Source: Bryobacterales bacterium (lineage in GTDB: Bacteria > Acidobacteriota > Terriglobia > Bryobacterales > Bryobacteraceae). Taken from it: a DNA stretch of 36,784 bases. Of this stretch, positions 14,024 through 23,200 are shown piece by piece (positions within the stretch are counted from its first letter, which is position 1; the number at the start of each line of letters is the position of its first letter). The DNA lies in contig PMSX01000289.1 of the NCBI GenBank assembly GCA_003167495.1, forward strand, positions 1 to 36,784, written 5' to 3'. A model generated the notes under the pieces. That model worked only from the letters and a program-made list of their open reading frames with translations. It was not told where the DNA came from and searched no databases. A program made the position numbers and the translations under genes.

Positions 14024-15562
14024 ATGTTACTCGCTAATATTGTCAGGGCGTCCCGCCAAGTCTCGGAAACCTCGAAAAGGCTCGAGAAAACAGCGCTCTT
14101 GGCAGAGGTGCTGACACAACTATCAGCGGAGGAGATTGAACCCGCGGTCGCTTTTCTGTCAGGGTCCTTACGGCAAGGACGAATGGGCGTGGGTTATGCC
14201 ACCCTGCACGCCGCCATGCCCGAGCCGGCCGCTACCGCGTCGCTTGAGCTGCTGCAGCTCGACCGTTTGTTCGATCAACTGGCCAGGGTGAAGGGTTCTG
14301 GCGCGGAACAGCGCAAGCGATTTCTGCTGAGCGAAATCTTTCGTCGTGCTACGCGCGAAGAGCAGGAATTCCTCATCCGTCTCATGGGCGGCGAGCTCCG
14401 CCAAGGCGCGCTCGAAGGGATCATGCTCGAAGCCTTGGCCAAAGCCACCAAGCTGCCCACCGAGCGTATCCGCCGAGCCGCCATGATGGCCGGAGGTTCG
14501 GCGGCCATTGCCCAAACGGTCTTCGAAAAAGGCGAAGCGGGGCTGGCCCAGTTCGATATTCAATTGTTCAAACCGGTGCAGCCGATGCTCGCTCAGCCGT
14601 CCGAAGACGTAGAGACGGCTCTGGCTGAATTGGGCGAGGCTCAGCTCGAATATAAACTCGATGGCGCTCGCATTCAGGTCCACAAGTCGCAAGATCGTAT
14701 CACCGTCTTTTCGCGAGCCGCAAATGACGTCACCGTCGCTGTGCCTGAAGTTGTAGAAGCGACGCGCGCCTTGCCCGCTCGCCAGCTCATTCTAGATGGC
14801 GAGGTTCTCAGTCTCACACCCGAAGGGCGCCCGCAACCATTTCAGGTCTCCATGCGCCGCTTCGGCCGCAAACAAGACGTCGAGCGATTGGCGGCCCAAT
14901 TGCCTATGACGCCTTTCTGGTTCGATTTAATCTATCTCGATGGCGCGCCGCTGGTGGACGAACCGCAGAGCCGGCGCTTCAGTGAACTCGCGCGCATCGC
15001 GCCTGCCAATAACGTAATTCCACAGCTCACCACCAGCAGTACCCAAAGAGCCGAAGACTTTCTTGCCCAAGCCTTGCAACGTGGGCATGAAGGTTTGATG
15101 GCGAAAGCAGTCACTTCGCCCTACGCAGCTGGCGCACGCGGTCAAAGCTGGCTCAAGATCAAACAAGCGCGCACGCTCGATCTTGTCGTCCTCGCGGCTG
15201 AATGGGGAAACGGCCGCCGCCGCGGCTTCCTGAGTAACTTGCATTTGGGTGCCCGTGATAGCGAAAAAGGCGGCTTCGCCATGCTCGGTAAAACCTTCAA
15301 AGGGCTTACCGACGAAATGCTAGTCTGGCAGACCGCCGAATTGCTCAAGCTGGAGGTGGCGCGCGATAAATACACAGTCTACGTACAACCCAAGCTCATC
15401 GTCGAGATCGCGTTTAACGACGTCCAAGTCAGCCCACGCTATGTAAGTGGCCTTTCACTACGCTTTGCTCGAGTAAAGCGCTATCGGCCCGATAAGACGG
15501 TGGCCGAGGCCGATACGTTTCTTGCCGTGCAGAAACTGGCCATGCTCAGCGCCGCCTTGTAA
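14024..15562 (+). CDS. ATP-dependent DNA ligase (archaeal/LigB-like type)
   Basis: Seals nicks in duplex DNA via an enzyme-AMP intermediate. The N-terminal DNA-binding domain (about 1-190) precedes the adenylation domain with motif I YKLDGARIQVHK (nucleophile Lys211). Motif III-like FDLIYLDG, motif IV EGLMAK and motif V SWLKIKQ follow, then an OB-fold domain ending SLRFARVKRYRPDK, which matches motif VI. The length of 512 aa equals archaeal-type and LigB/LigC-like bacterial enzymes. No Ku or LigD polymerase gene is adjacent, so a role in end joining is not supported; repair ligation is more likely, alongside the NAD-dependent LigA expected elsewhere. ATG 14024 has GAGG 6 bases upstream. Confidence 0.92.
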   Translation: MLLANIVRASRQVSETSKRLEKTALLAEVLTQLSAEEIEPAVAFLSGSLRQGRMGVGYATLHAAMPEPAATASLELLQLDRLFDQLARVKGSGAEQRKRFLLSEIFRRATREEQEFLIRLMGGELRQGALEGIMLEALAKATKLPTERIRRAAMMAGGSAAIAQTVFEKGEAGLAQFDIQLFKPVQPMLAQPSEDVETALAELGEAQLEYKLDGARIQVHKSQDRITVFSRAANDVTVAVPEVVEATRALPARQLILDGEVLSLTPEGRPQPFQVSMRRFGRKQDVERLAAQLPMTPFWFDLIYLDGAPLVDEPQSRRFSELARIAPANNVIPQLTTSSTQRAEDFLAQALQRGHEGLMAKAVTSPYAAGARGQSWLKIKQARTLDLVVLAAEWGNGRRRGFLSNLHLGARDSEKGGFAMLGKTFKGLTDEMLVWQTAELLKLEVARDKYTVYVQPKLIVEIAFNDVQVSPRYVSGLSLRFARVKRYRPDKTVAEADTFLAVQKLAMLSAAL

Positions 15563-15641
15563 CTACCCTGACTTCCCATATTTCGAGCCTAGACCAAGCA
15601 AAGGTGGGGCGCGCGCGAGCAAGCGGTTCAGAAGCCCACAC

Positions 15642-16316
15642 TCAGTGCGTGGCGCCAGACGTAAAATCATTTGAGCCGAGGTGCCGTAAAGACATCGGTC
15701 GCAGACGTCCCGTCTCTTCACCCAGGATAATGGTGCGCGCCAGTGGAAGAAGCGGTCGCTTTGCTTCCCGCGCGTGCCTTAACAAAAGCAAAAGAGCCTC
15801 CTCATCGGAGACACTTCTCGACCGCGCTAAAATGCCGGCCGCGCGATTCACAGCTTTGCGCCTATCGAGCCGCTCCTGCAACCGTCGAACCGCCGCACCC
15901 GCGGCTTCTTTGTATGCCAGCAGTTCCAAGCGATTCAGCATCAGAGCCGCCTGCTGCGCCAGAACCCGCGCGAATCGCAATGGGCACTCCACGCTCTTCA
16001 TGCGCGGCTCAAATAAGATGCGTAGCCGGCCCCATTCACGGGAGTTGGCGGCAATCAATCCGGTGGCGGAGCCCCGCGGCGCTGGAGCCTTTGAATCGTG
16101 CCACTCGAGCACTTCAACTTCGTCCTGACCGGCGTGCAGGCTGATCTCCACTCCGTGCAAGCCGCCTAGCCGCAAGGCCACACCGGCCAGCGCTTCAAGT
16201 CCCGATGCTGCATCAACGGCGGCTAATGCCAGACGTCCAATAGTTGTGACGGCTTCCTGCTCGCTTACCCGGCGCAGAGAGCGGAAAAGATTCGGTGATT
16301 GTAGTACGGCACTCAT
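15642..16316 (-). CDS. GAF-like/ANTAR RNA-binding antitermination regulator
   Basis: A 224-aa protein. The N-terminal two thirds look like a degenerate GAF sensor (ALAGVALRLGGLHGVEISLHA, then EWGRLRILFEPR, then FARVLAQQAALMLNRLELL). The C-terminal 55-60 residues fit ANTAR: RLDRRKAVNRAAGILARSRS, then VSDEEALLLLLRHAREAKRPLLPLA. ANTAR domains bind paired hairpins in nascent RNA and prevent termination. No obvious ANTAR target or metabolic operon lies next to it. The start at 16316 has AAAGGA about 12 bases upstream; a longer frame to 16412 is unlikely. The gene has its own promoter-like sequence and an inverted repeat upstream. Confidence 0.75.
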   Translation of the reverse strand: MSAVLQSPNLFRSLRRVSEQEAVTTIGRLALAAVDAASGLEALAGVALRLGGLHGVEISLHAGQDEVEVLEWHDSKAPAPRGSATGLIAANSREWGRLRILFEPRMKSVECPLRFARVLAQQAALMLNRLELLAYKEAAGAAVRRLQERLDRRKAVNRAAGILARSRSVSDEEALLLLLRHAREAKRPLLPLARTIILGEETGRLRPMSLRHLGSNDFTSGATH

Positions 16317-16444
16317 CGTGTATTCATTCCTTTGAAAATTCTGTTGGCTAAGGTTTAGGGCAGCGGGGTTAGCAACAACAACGGCAGGCCGGGCGGCCTT
16401 CATTCGGGGCACAAATGGCGTGAGGGGCCATAACTACCTAAATC

Positions 16445-16484
16445 CTATTGACATTGTGGTGATTTGTGCGAGAAAAGTCAATAG
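16445..16484. repeat. 8-bp perfect inverted repeat overlapping the ANTAR gene promoter
   Basis: CTATTGAC at 16445-16452 and GTCAATAG at 16477-16484 are perfect inverted copies 24 bases apart. The right copy contains the -35 box of the predicted promoter. Such an arrangement could be an operator, but two facing TTGAC boxes could also give this symmetry by chance. Confidence 0.4.
16453..16481 (-). promoter_or_regulatory. Probable promoter of the ANTAR regulator gene
   Basis: On the minus strand TTGACT (16481-16476), a 17-base spacer and CACAAT (16458-16453) form a reasonable sigma-70 type promoter about 130 bases before the ATG at 16316. The long leader could carry regulatory structure; AGGCC-GCCC-GGCCT is a short hairpin in it. 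Confidence 0.4.
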
Positions 16485-16700
16485 CTAATTTTGAGGGCTC
16501 CGTGAGAGTATTTCTTCAGCCTTCAGAAAGCTTCGCGACAGGAGCGAAGCGCCGGCCAACACTTCGACCGGCACGGACTCGTCTACCCCGTAAAAGCACT
16601 CTTTCTTAGCAGGATAAAAGACTTGCACCGTGCGCGCGATGGTGTCAATGATCCAGAACTCCAGCGTGCGGCAAGCGAAGGCTGCTGTATAACGCGAGAG
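16485..16700 (-). pseudogene. C-terminal fragment of a Uma2-family gene
   Basis: The minus strand encodes YTAAFACRTLEFWIIDTIAR, then TVQVFYPAKKECFYGVDESVPVEVLAGASL. This matches the end of Uma2 (DUF820) proteins, a PD-(D/E)XK nuclease-like family, where a (R/L)EFW(I/V)ID strand is followed by a VxVxxP strand and a VLPG-type ending. The N-terminal 100 or more residues with the nuclease-like core are absent. The frame remains open upstream to 16898, but that part does not look like Uma2. An N-terminal Uma2 piece on the same strand lies at 17794-17988. Confidence 0.6.
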
Positions 16701-16835
16701 GTTCGTCAATCGCCCTATCGGACCCATCGCAGCTTGTCCGAGCAGGGGCCAGCAAACAGCCAATCTTGCCACCAAAACGCATCCGAAAAACGTCCGACGC
16801 AGAATTACGTCATAATTGTTCGGAGGAGTCCAATC

Positions 16836-17803
16836 ATGGCAACCGTGCGAATCTTCGCTGGCTTCTCCCTTATCTTTGCAGCCCTTGGTGCCGCCCAAAC
16901 TCCAAGTGAAGTCAACTTCGACGGCCTGCGTGATTCAAATCCAGGCGCTACCTTCGACCATGGATATGTCGCCGCTTGGGACCTGCAACACGTCCACAGC
17001 GTTACCCTCTATGACCCCGAGGGCCGGAAAATGTTCGATGTCACATCCCTCAAACTTCCCGATGGGACCAAGACTACCGCGCCCAGTAGTGTTGCGGTCG
17101 ATACTGACGGAGTATCGGCGATGGTTTACTGGGTTCAACGTGACCCTCGATCGGGGATCGCAGTCCTCGACAAGAGCGGCAATCAGACGCGAGTTGTTCA
17201 AACGCAACCGTTTCGGCGTCTCAGGTGTGTTTCGCGCCTGATCATTCCATCTGGACGTTCGGCGATCAGTGGAAAGACAGTGATCATCCGGTGCCTGATT
17301 TTATGACTTTCCGTCACTATTCGCGCGAAGGAACGTTGCTCGGTTCGTTTGTGCCCCGATCCGCGCTCCCGGCGTGGGAGGGCGGGGGGCTCGATCAAGC
17401 TGTCGGGCCGTTTGTCGGCCTTTGGAGGCTGCGGGCAATCAAAGATCGGATAGGTGCGGCACTACTCGTCGGCCCGCATAAGCAGGCGTGGGTGGAATTG
17501 GACTTGAACGGAGAATTGATTGGGCAATGGGTCTATATGGGCAGCATGAACGACTCGGTGTTTCCGTCCGCCTTCGATTCAACCGGCTTGCTATATGGAA
17601 TGCACTCGATAGACCGGAAACGTGTCGGCATATCCGTATTCGACAAGTCCACGAGTACCTGGAAGCCGGTTCCCTCCCTTCCGAACGGTTTTCTTATCGG
17701 TGCCGACGGCACTCGCCTTGTGTATCAAAAGGGTGACACACTCCGATGGTTTGAGGGCCTTAACACGGAACTGAAGGAAAGAGCGGCTGTCAGTCAACCG
17801 TAG
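16836..17803 (+). pseudogene. Secreted beta-propeller-like protein gene with a single-base frameshift
   Basis: The start ATG 16836 has GGAGGAG 8 bases upstream and encodes a clear signal peptide (MATVRIFAGFSLIFAALGAA). The mature protein shows repeated short strands (HVHSVTLYDPEGRKMFDV, then GIAVLDKSGNQTRVV, then HYSREGTLLGSFV, then WVELDLNGELIGQWVYMGSM), which suggests a beta-propeller of unknown function. Near 17199-17202 the frame changes: the first frame ends in unrelated sequence, while NATVSASQVCFAPDHSIWTF continues sensibly one base off, through to the stop at 17803. Restoring one A in the AAA run gives about 322 residues. It is either a recent pseudogene or a sequencing error. It lies between two Uma2 pieces of the opposite strand. 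Confidence 0.7.
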
Positions 17804-17988
17804 GCGCGCCCGTGCGCTGCCATGGTAAGCCACTCTACAAGCAGCGCCTGAACAAAAATGTGCGCAGGCCTAGCTGGAGCCACTAAAACTACTTCTCCAT
17901 CGTGAAGTTCAAGGTGAAAGCCCGGCTCAGGATCTGGCAGTTCCAAGAACTGTTCCCAAGTGGTCAGCGCTTTGCCAAGAGTGCTCAT
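17794..17988 (-). pseudogene. N-terminal fragment of a Uma2-family gene
   Basis: From ATG 17988 (GGGAA upstream) the product is MSTLGKALTTWEQFLELPDP, then EPGFHLELHDGEVVLVAPAR, then PAHIFVQALLVEWL, a typical Uma2/DUF820 start: a TWEEF-like helix, the (F/Y)ELxDGEVVxVxP strand pair and the helix after the proline. It stops after 64 codons, where complete members run to about 190. The missing centre would hold the VxDVxF and IEVLSP core. The matching C-terminal piece is 1.1 kb further along on the same strand. Confidence 0.7.
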
Positions 17989-18376
17989 GCGGATTCCCGT
18001 GATCATTATCGCTGACGAGCGCAGAACCCCGAGCGTCTAGCTGAGCCGCGACCGCAAGAGAGCACAGCGCATTTTCAGCGAAGCGCCACGCCATCAGGTA
18101 TTTCATTCACGTGCCATGGCGAATGCCTGCAGCCCGCAAAGAGTTCGTTCCAGAAGCCGCTCTAGGTGGATCCCCAGACAGCGCCGCTTGGCGATTGCCA
18201 GTTCCGATAACCCACTTAACGTCCGCGATCGCACGATCGTTTCCGTGTGCGGCAAACCAGAAGTTGAGTGGCGGCGCATGGCCATACGAGTTCCATTTCG
18301 ACCGCTCGTTGAGGGCGATTTGGAGTCGATTAACACCTAACGCTTCTCCTCAGCTAAGCCGATAAGGCGATCAGTA
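17989..18376. other. Gene-poor stretch upstream of the GT-C gene
   Basis: About 390 bases. Several short frames are open on both strands around 18103-18365, but none has a ribosome site, start and domain together. The promoter of the gene at 18377 should be here; only a TAAGG at about -12 was noted. It may be decayed coding sequence. Confidence 0.35.
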
Positions 18377-19939
18377 GTGAAGAGTTCGACCCAGTACCCA
18401 CTTGTTTGCGTATTGGCAATCTATTGCGCACTTTTCTCTGTAGAGATTACGCTTTCCGTTTTCAGCAGCGGTCACCATCTTGTCTATCCTCTTGACGACA
18501 CTTACATCTCCATGGCGATGGCGAAGCATTTCGCCGAGCATGGTGTCTGGGGCGTCACACCCTTCGGCTTCACCTCTGCAACGTCCACGCCACTTTATGT
18601 TCTCCTGGTTGCAACGTGCTATCGGTTTACCGGCGCGGCCGATTGTTGGCCATTAGTCCTAGCCTTCACTTCCGGCGCCTTTGCGATTCTCTTAGCGGAT
18701 CGCATTTTGCCCAGGTCGTCAAAGGGTAGACTGATCGCGCTTCTTTCCATCGTTCTCCTCACACCGTTGGCTAGCATCGCCCATCTGGGAATGGAGCACA
18801 CATTGCACATCTGCCTGACTCTGCTCTTTGCATGGCGGGCTTCCGTCGTAATTGGTAAAAGCAAACGCTTCGACTGGTTCCTCGTTCTGATCATTCCTCT
18901 GCTTGTAATGACCCGCTTCGAAGGTCTCTTTCTCGTTGGGATTGGCGCATTCCTGCTGGCGATTCGCCGGTCGTTTCTCTTAGCTGCGAGCCTACTCATG
19001 GCAGCCGCGCTTCCTGTGACCGCCTACGGCGCACTCGCCCTATCCCGTGGCTGGTTCTTTCTTCCGAACTCGCTTTTATTGAAGGGGACCAAGTTCGAAT
19101 CGAGCTTTCTCATTAACATCCTTGTGATGAATTTTCACGCACTCGTTCTGCTACGAAAAGCTCCACATCTGATCGGTATCCTGATCGCTTTGGTAGCCAT
19201 CTTGTGGGCGACAAGAAGAGCTGAAACCTGGGCACCCGGCAGGATTTTAGTTTGGCTAAGCTTGTTGTCCCTCATCGCTCACGTAGTTTTCGCCGATGTC
19301 GGCTGGATCTTTCGCTACGAAGCGTATCTCATCGTGCTCTCTATCGTAAGTATTGCCACAGCTTTGCCGCTCGTTGAAAGCTTACAGGCTAAAAAACTCG
19401 CTTACTCAGTTGCCATGATGGCGGCTGCGGTCTTGCTCGTCCGATCCTTTCGCATTTTTACGGAGATGCCGTCCATTACAAATGGCATTTATTCGCAGCA
19501 GTATCAAATGGGGCGCTTCGTTTCCCGCTATTATCAGTCGTCGTCAATCGCAGCGAATGACATAGGCGCAATCAACTACATGGCCGACCTCCACTTGTTC
19601 GATTTGGCGGGTTTAGCCGACACTGAGATCCTGAAACGCAAAAGGCTCAAAAGCTACACCACCAAAATAATTGACACCGAAGCATCAAGGAACGGAGTCC
19701 AAATTGCAATCGTCTACGATAGCTGGTTCTCGGACCAGCGACCGGCTGCCTTCGGAGGTCCGGCTCTGCCGCGCACTTGGCTGCGTGTTGGACGCTGGCG
19801 TACGCTTAACGCAGAACATCTTGGCAGCGATGCTGTTAGCTTCTACGCCGTGCAACCGAATGAGGAAAGCCGGCTCCGCGAGGCATTACGTGCCTTTCGC
19901 GAAATATTGCCCTCTGAAGTGACCGTCTTACAGGATTGA
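18377..19939 (+). CDS. Multi-pass membrane protein, probable GT-C type glycosyltransferase
   Basis: A 520-aa protein with about ten hydrophobic segments. After the first segment the loop PLDDTYISMAMAKHFAEHGV, then WGVTPFGFTSATSTPLYVLL, follows. A D(D/E) pair in the first periplasmic loop is the hallmark of GT-C enzymes, which use polyprenyl-phosphate sugars. The LPNSLLLKG block and a C-terminal soluble part (about 400-520: ANDIGAINYMADLHLFDLAG, then YDSWF) are also seen in membrane arabinosyl/mannosyltransferase-like proteins. It probably transfers a lipid-linked sugar to an envelope glycan or protein; donor and acceptor are unknown. The start is GTG 18377 with TAAGG upstream. It stands alone and is followed by a structured terminator-like hairpin. 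Confidence 0.75.
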   Translation: MKSSTQYPLVCVLAIYCALFSVEITLSVFSSGHHLVYPLDDTYISMAMAKHFAEHGVWGVTPFGFTSATSTPLYVLLVATCYRFTGAADCWPLVLAFTSGAFAILLADRILPRSSKGRLIALLSIVLLTPLASIAHLGMEHTLHICLTLLFAWRASVVIGKSKRFDWFLVLIIPLLVMTRFEGLFLVGIGAFLLAIRRSFLLAASLLMAAALPVTAYGALALSRGWFFLPNSLLLKGTKFESSFLINILVMNFHALVLLRKAPHLIGILIALVAILWATRRAETWAPGRILVWLSLLSLIAHVVFADVGWIFRYEAYLIVLSIVSIATALPLVESLQAKKLAYSVAMMAAAVLLVRSFRIFTEMPSITNGIYSQQYQMGRFVSRYYQSSSIAANDIGAINYMADLHLFDLAGLADTEILKRKRLKSYTTKIIDTEASRNGVQIAIVYDSWFSDQRPAAFGGPALPRTWLRVGRWRTLNAEHLGSDAVSFYAVQPNEESRLREALRAFREILPSEVTVLQD

Positions 19940-19947
19940 AGCATTGA

Positions 19948-19989
19948 AGCCCGGAAGAACCCAGTGGGTTCGAGGGGCCTTTTCGGGCT
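19948..19989 (+). terminator. Nested hairpin after the GT-C gene
   Basis: AGCCCG (19948-19953) pairs with CGGGCT (19984-19989) and encloses a second stem, GAACCC (19957-19962) with GGGTTC (19966-19971). It begins 9 bases after the stop. There is no good U tract, so it may act as an RNA-stability element or a weak terminator. Confidence 0.5.
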
Positions 19990-20128
19990 CTTGCAATAAT
20001 TTTCCGGGATGGTCCTTTTTGTCAGTTACTGGCTACCTCATAACCGCCGCGACTTCTGGGGCTGTGTGGAGGGAGCGAAAGCCATAGCCTTACTCGCTCA
20101 TCGCAACATCACAAAGATAACGTGTACG

Positions 20129-20158
20129 TTGACAGCCACTCTAAACTTGTGATAAATT
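20129..20158 (+). promoter_or_regulatory. Probable promoter of the TonB-dependent receptor gene
   Basis: TTGACA at 20129-20134 and TAAATT at 20153-20158 with an 18-base spacer. This predicts a start near 20165 and an untranslated leader of about 80 bases before ATG 20248. The -35 box is perfect and the -10 box is moderate. Confidence 0.5.
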
Positions 20159-20247
20159 CCTTTCACCAAACCACGGTCTCGCGGTTGGTTGCCTCGCTCT
20201 CCGGTCTCGGTCGACTCGAGGATCAAGCAAGGAAAGGTGGTTGCGCC

Positions 20248-23200
20248 ATGTCTTCTGCACAACGATTCAGCCGGGTAGGTCTCTGCTTGGCGTTTATTTA
20301 CTCCGCAAACGTCGCGTTCGCTCAAGTTGATGCTGGCACCATCCTGGGCACGGTTCGCGACAACACGGGCGCGGTGATCTCAGGCGCCACAGTCACTGTC
20401 CTCAACGAAGGCACCTCTTTCAGTCAAAGCACGCGAACGTCGACGTCCGGCGAATACGTTTTTACTCCACTCAAGATCGGCAAGTACTCGGTTGAGGTCG
20501 AATACCAGGGCTTCAAGAAACAGAAGCACACCGGACTCGCGGTCGACATCCAACAGCAGGTTGTTTCCAATTTTACGCTCACCGTCGGCGATGTAAGTAC
20601 TGAAATTGACGTTACTGCCGCCCCTCCCATTCTGCAGACCGAAAGCGGCTCTGTAGGTCAGGTTATCTCCGGCCAAGTGATTAACGATCTACCCTTGAAC
20701 GGGCGCAACTACACCTTTCTGGCCCGCCTCGTTCCAGGCGCCACCGTCGGTCAACCTGAAGGCCGCGGCCTGAATGCCAACGGCTGGTTTACCGCAAATG
20801 GCACGCGGCCGGCCCAGAACAATTACATGCTGGATGGCATCGACAACAACACCAACGACGTCGATTTTCTGGCAGGCGCGGCATACGTGCTCAAACCCCC
20901 CATAGACGCGATTGGAGAGTTCAAGCTGCAAACCAACAATTTCAGCGCCGAGTTTGGCCGCGCCGGCGGAGCCGTATTGAATGCTAGTATCAAGTCCGGC
21001 ACCAATCAATTTCACGGTAGCCTTTGGGAGTTTCTGCGTAACGACAAACTGGATGCGAACGACTTCTTTATTAATGAGAGCGGTCAACCGAAAGGCGCTT
21101 TCAAGCAAAACCAGTTCGGTTTCACGGCAGGCGGCCCAATAATAAAGAACAAACTTTTCTTTTTTGGAGATTACGAAGGCACGCGCATCCGGCAGGCTGT
21201 TCCTGAGACGGGAAACACGGTCCCCACGCTGGCGGAACGGGACAGTGGCTTTACCAATTTTTCCGACCTGATCGCCCTGCAGAGCGGCTCACTGAATGAC
21301 GCCACCGGCAAGTCTTATCCCCTCGGAACGATTTTCGATCCAGCAACCACCGCCAGCATTGGCGGCGGCCAGTACGTCCGTACGCCATTTGCGGGCAACA
21401 TTATTCCGGCGAATCGTCTCGATCCGAACGCGGTCAAACTTCTCGACCTTTTTCCAGCACCTACTCAGTCGGGGCTCTACAACAACTACAACGTGAACGC
21501 CAACGCCTTTACTAACGTTAATGCCTTCGATGTCCGAGTCGACGAATATGCGACTGAAAAAGATCAGATTTTCGGGCGCTTCAGTTGGTCGCACAGCCCA
21601 AGTTTTGCCCCCCCTCCCTTCACCGGATATGCCGATGGTGGCAGCTATAACGATGGCAATCAAAATGTCGATACCATGGGGGCCGCTTTAAGCTATTCGC
21701 ACTCGTTTACACCCACGCTCGTCAACGAAGCGCGCGTTGGATTCAATCGCGAACATACAACTAGAGATCAAGCATACGCGGACAGCACTACGAACATCCC
21801 CGCGATGTTTGGCATTGAAGGAATTCCGCAGCTTCCCGGCAACGGTGGTCTGCCCAACCTGGGGATTGGCGGCCTGAGTCAGCTCGGTTCAGCCGAATGG
21901 CTCATCGGAGATCGTTACAGCAATACTCTCCAGTTCACCGAAAACCTAACAAAGGTATATAAGACGCATACCTTCAAGGGCGGCTTTGAGTTACAGGAGA
22001 TCTCCGCTCCCTGGCTGTCACCGCCATACTCGCGCGGCGCTTTCGACTTTAACGGCGAGTATACTTCTATTCCAAACGTCACAGACAGCAGCACCGGCCG
22101 CGCCCAATTTCTTCTTCTGCCAAGCGGCCCTGGCGATATTGGCGGAGCCGATTCAGTCTCGGCGTCGAATTTCGGCGATGTTGCCTTGGTGCGCTCCTAT
22201 TACGGCGCATTCTTCCAGGACGATTGGAAAGTAACCTCTAAACTAACATTGAATCTTGGTGTACGTTGGGATTATTTCAGTCCAACCGGCGAAAAATATT
22301 CGGCGCAGGCTAATTTCGTCCCGGGTAATCCATTCAGCGGGGCTGAGTACATCATTCCGACGTCGCGGGAGAACGATCCCGCGTTGCCCGCCAGCTTTAC
22401 CCAACTTCTCACTCAGGACGGCATCAAGCTCGTATATTCAGGTGCGTATGGCTCCGGTTTGAGCCAAGTGCAGAAAGACAACTTCGCACCGCGTTTCGGG
22501 TTTGCGTACCAGCTCACTCCGAAGTTTGTCGTTCGTGGCGGCTACGGCATTTACTTCGGGTCGTTTGAAAACCGCGGTGGGTATCCGAGCCTAGGTTATA
22601 ATTTTCCGTTCCAGTACAGCTTCACGTTCCCATCCGCGAACTCCCAGTCGCCGGTTTTCTATCCAAACGGTACAACCGCCACACTGGAAAACGGCCTTGC
22701 CAGCGTGGCTTTGAACCCCGCTGCCGTCGATGCCGAAGGACTTAATCTGCGAGGTATTCAGCTGAACTACAAGACCCCGTATGTGCAGAGTTATAATTTT
22801 ACTATCCAATACCAATTAAGTCGCGCCGATTCCATCGAGGCTGGCTATGTTGCATCTCTGAGCCGCCATCTCGAAACATTCGTCGGTACCAATCAACAAT
22901 CGGAGCTCCTGCCGCTGGGTTACAATCCACAAAACTACATTCCCTTTCCCGACTTTGCCTATGGCTCCTCCTACGCCGATACCATAGGAACAGCAAACTA
23001 TAACGCGTTGCAGACGAAGTATCAGCGCAAGATGGCGAATGGCCTTACAGCGCTCTTCTCGTATACCTTCTCGAAAACACTCAGCGATGCCGGCGATCTG
23101 CTGAGTAACGGCAATCTTGGGGGCTTCCGGGCTCCTGACCTCCCGAACTGGGGCATTCAAAAGGATATGGGGCTTGCGGCTTTCGACATACGCCATGCCA

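Noticed and set aside
16700..16898. Upstream part of the minus-strand frame ending at 16485
   Set aside because: It overlaps the promoter, ribosome site and signal peptide of the plus-strand gene at 16836 and does not resemble Uma2.
18103..18365. Short frames on both strands before the GT-C gene
   Set aside because: No start with ribosome site and no recognisable motif; described only as a gene-poor stretch.
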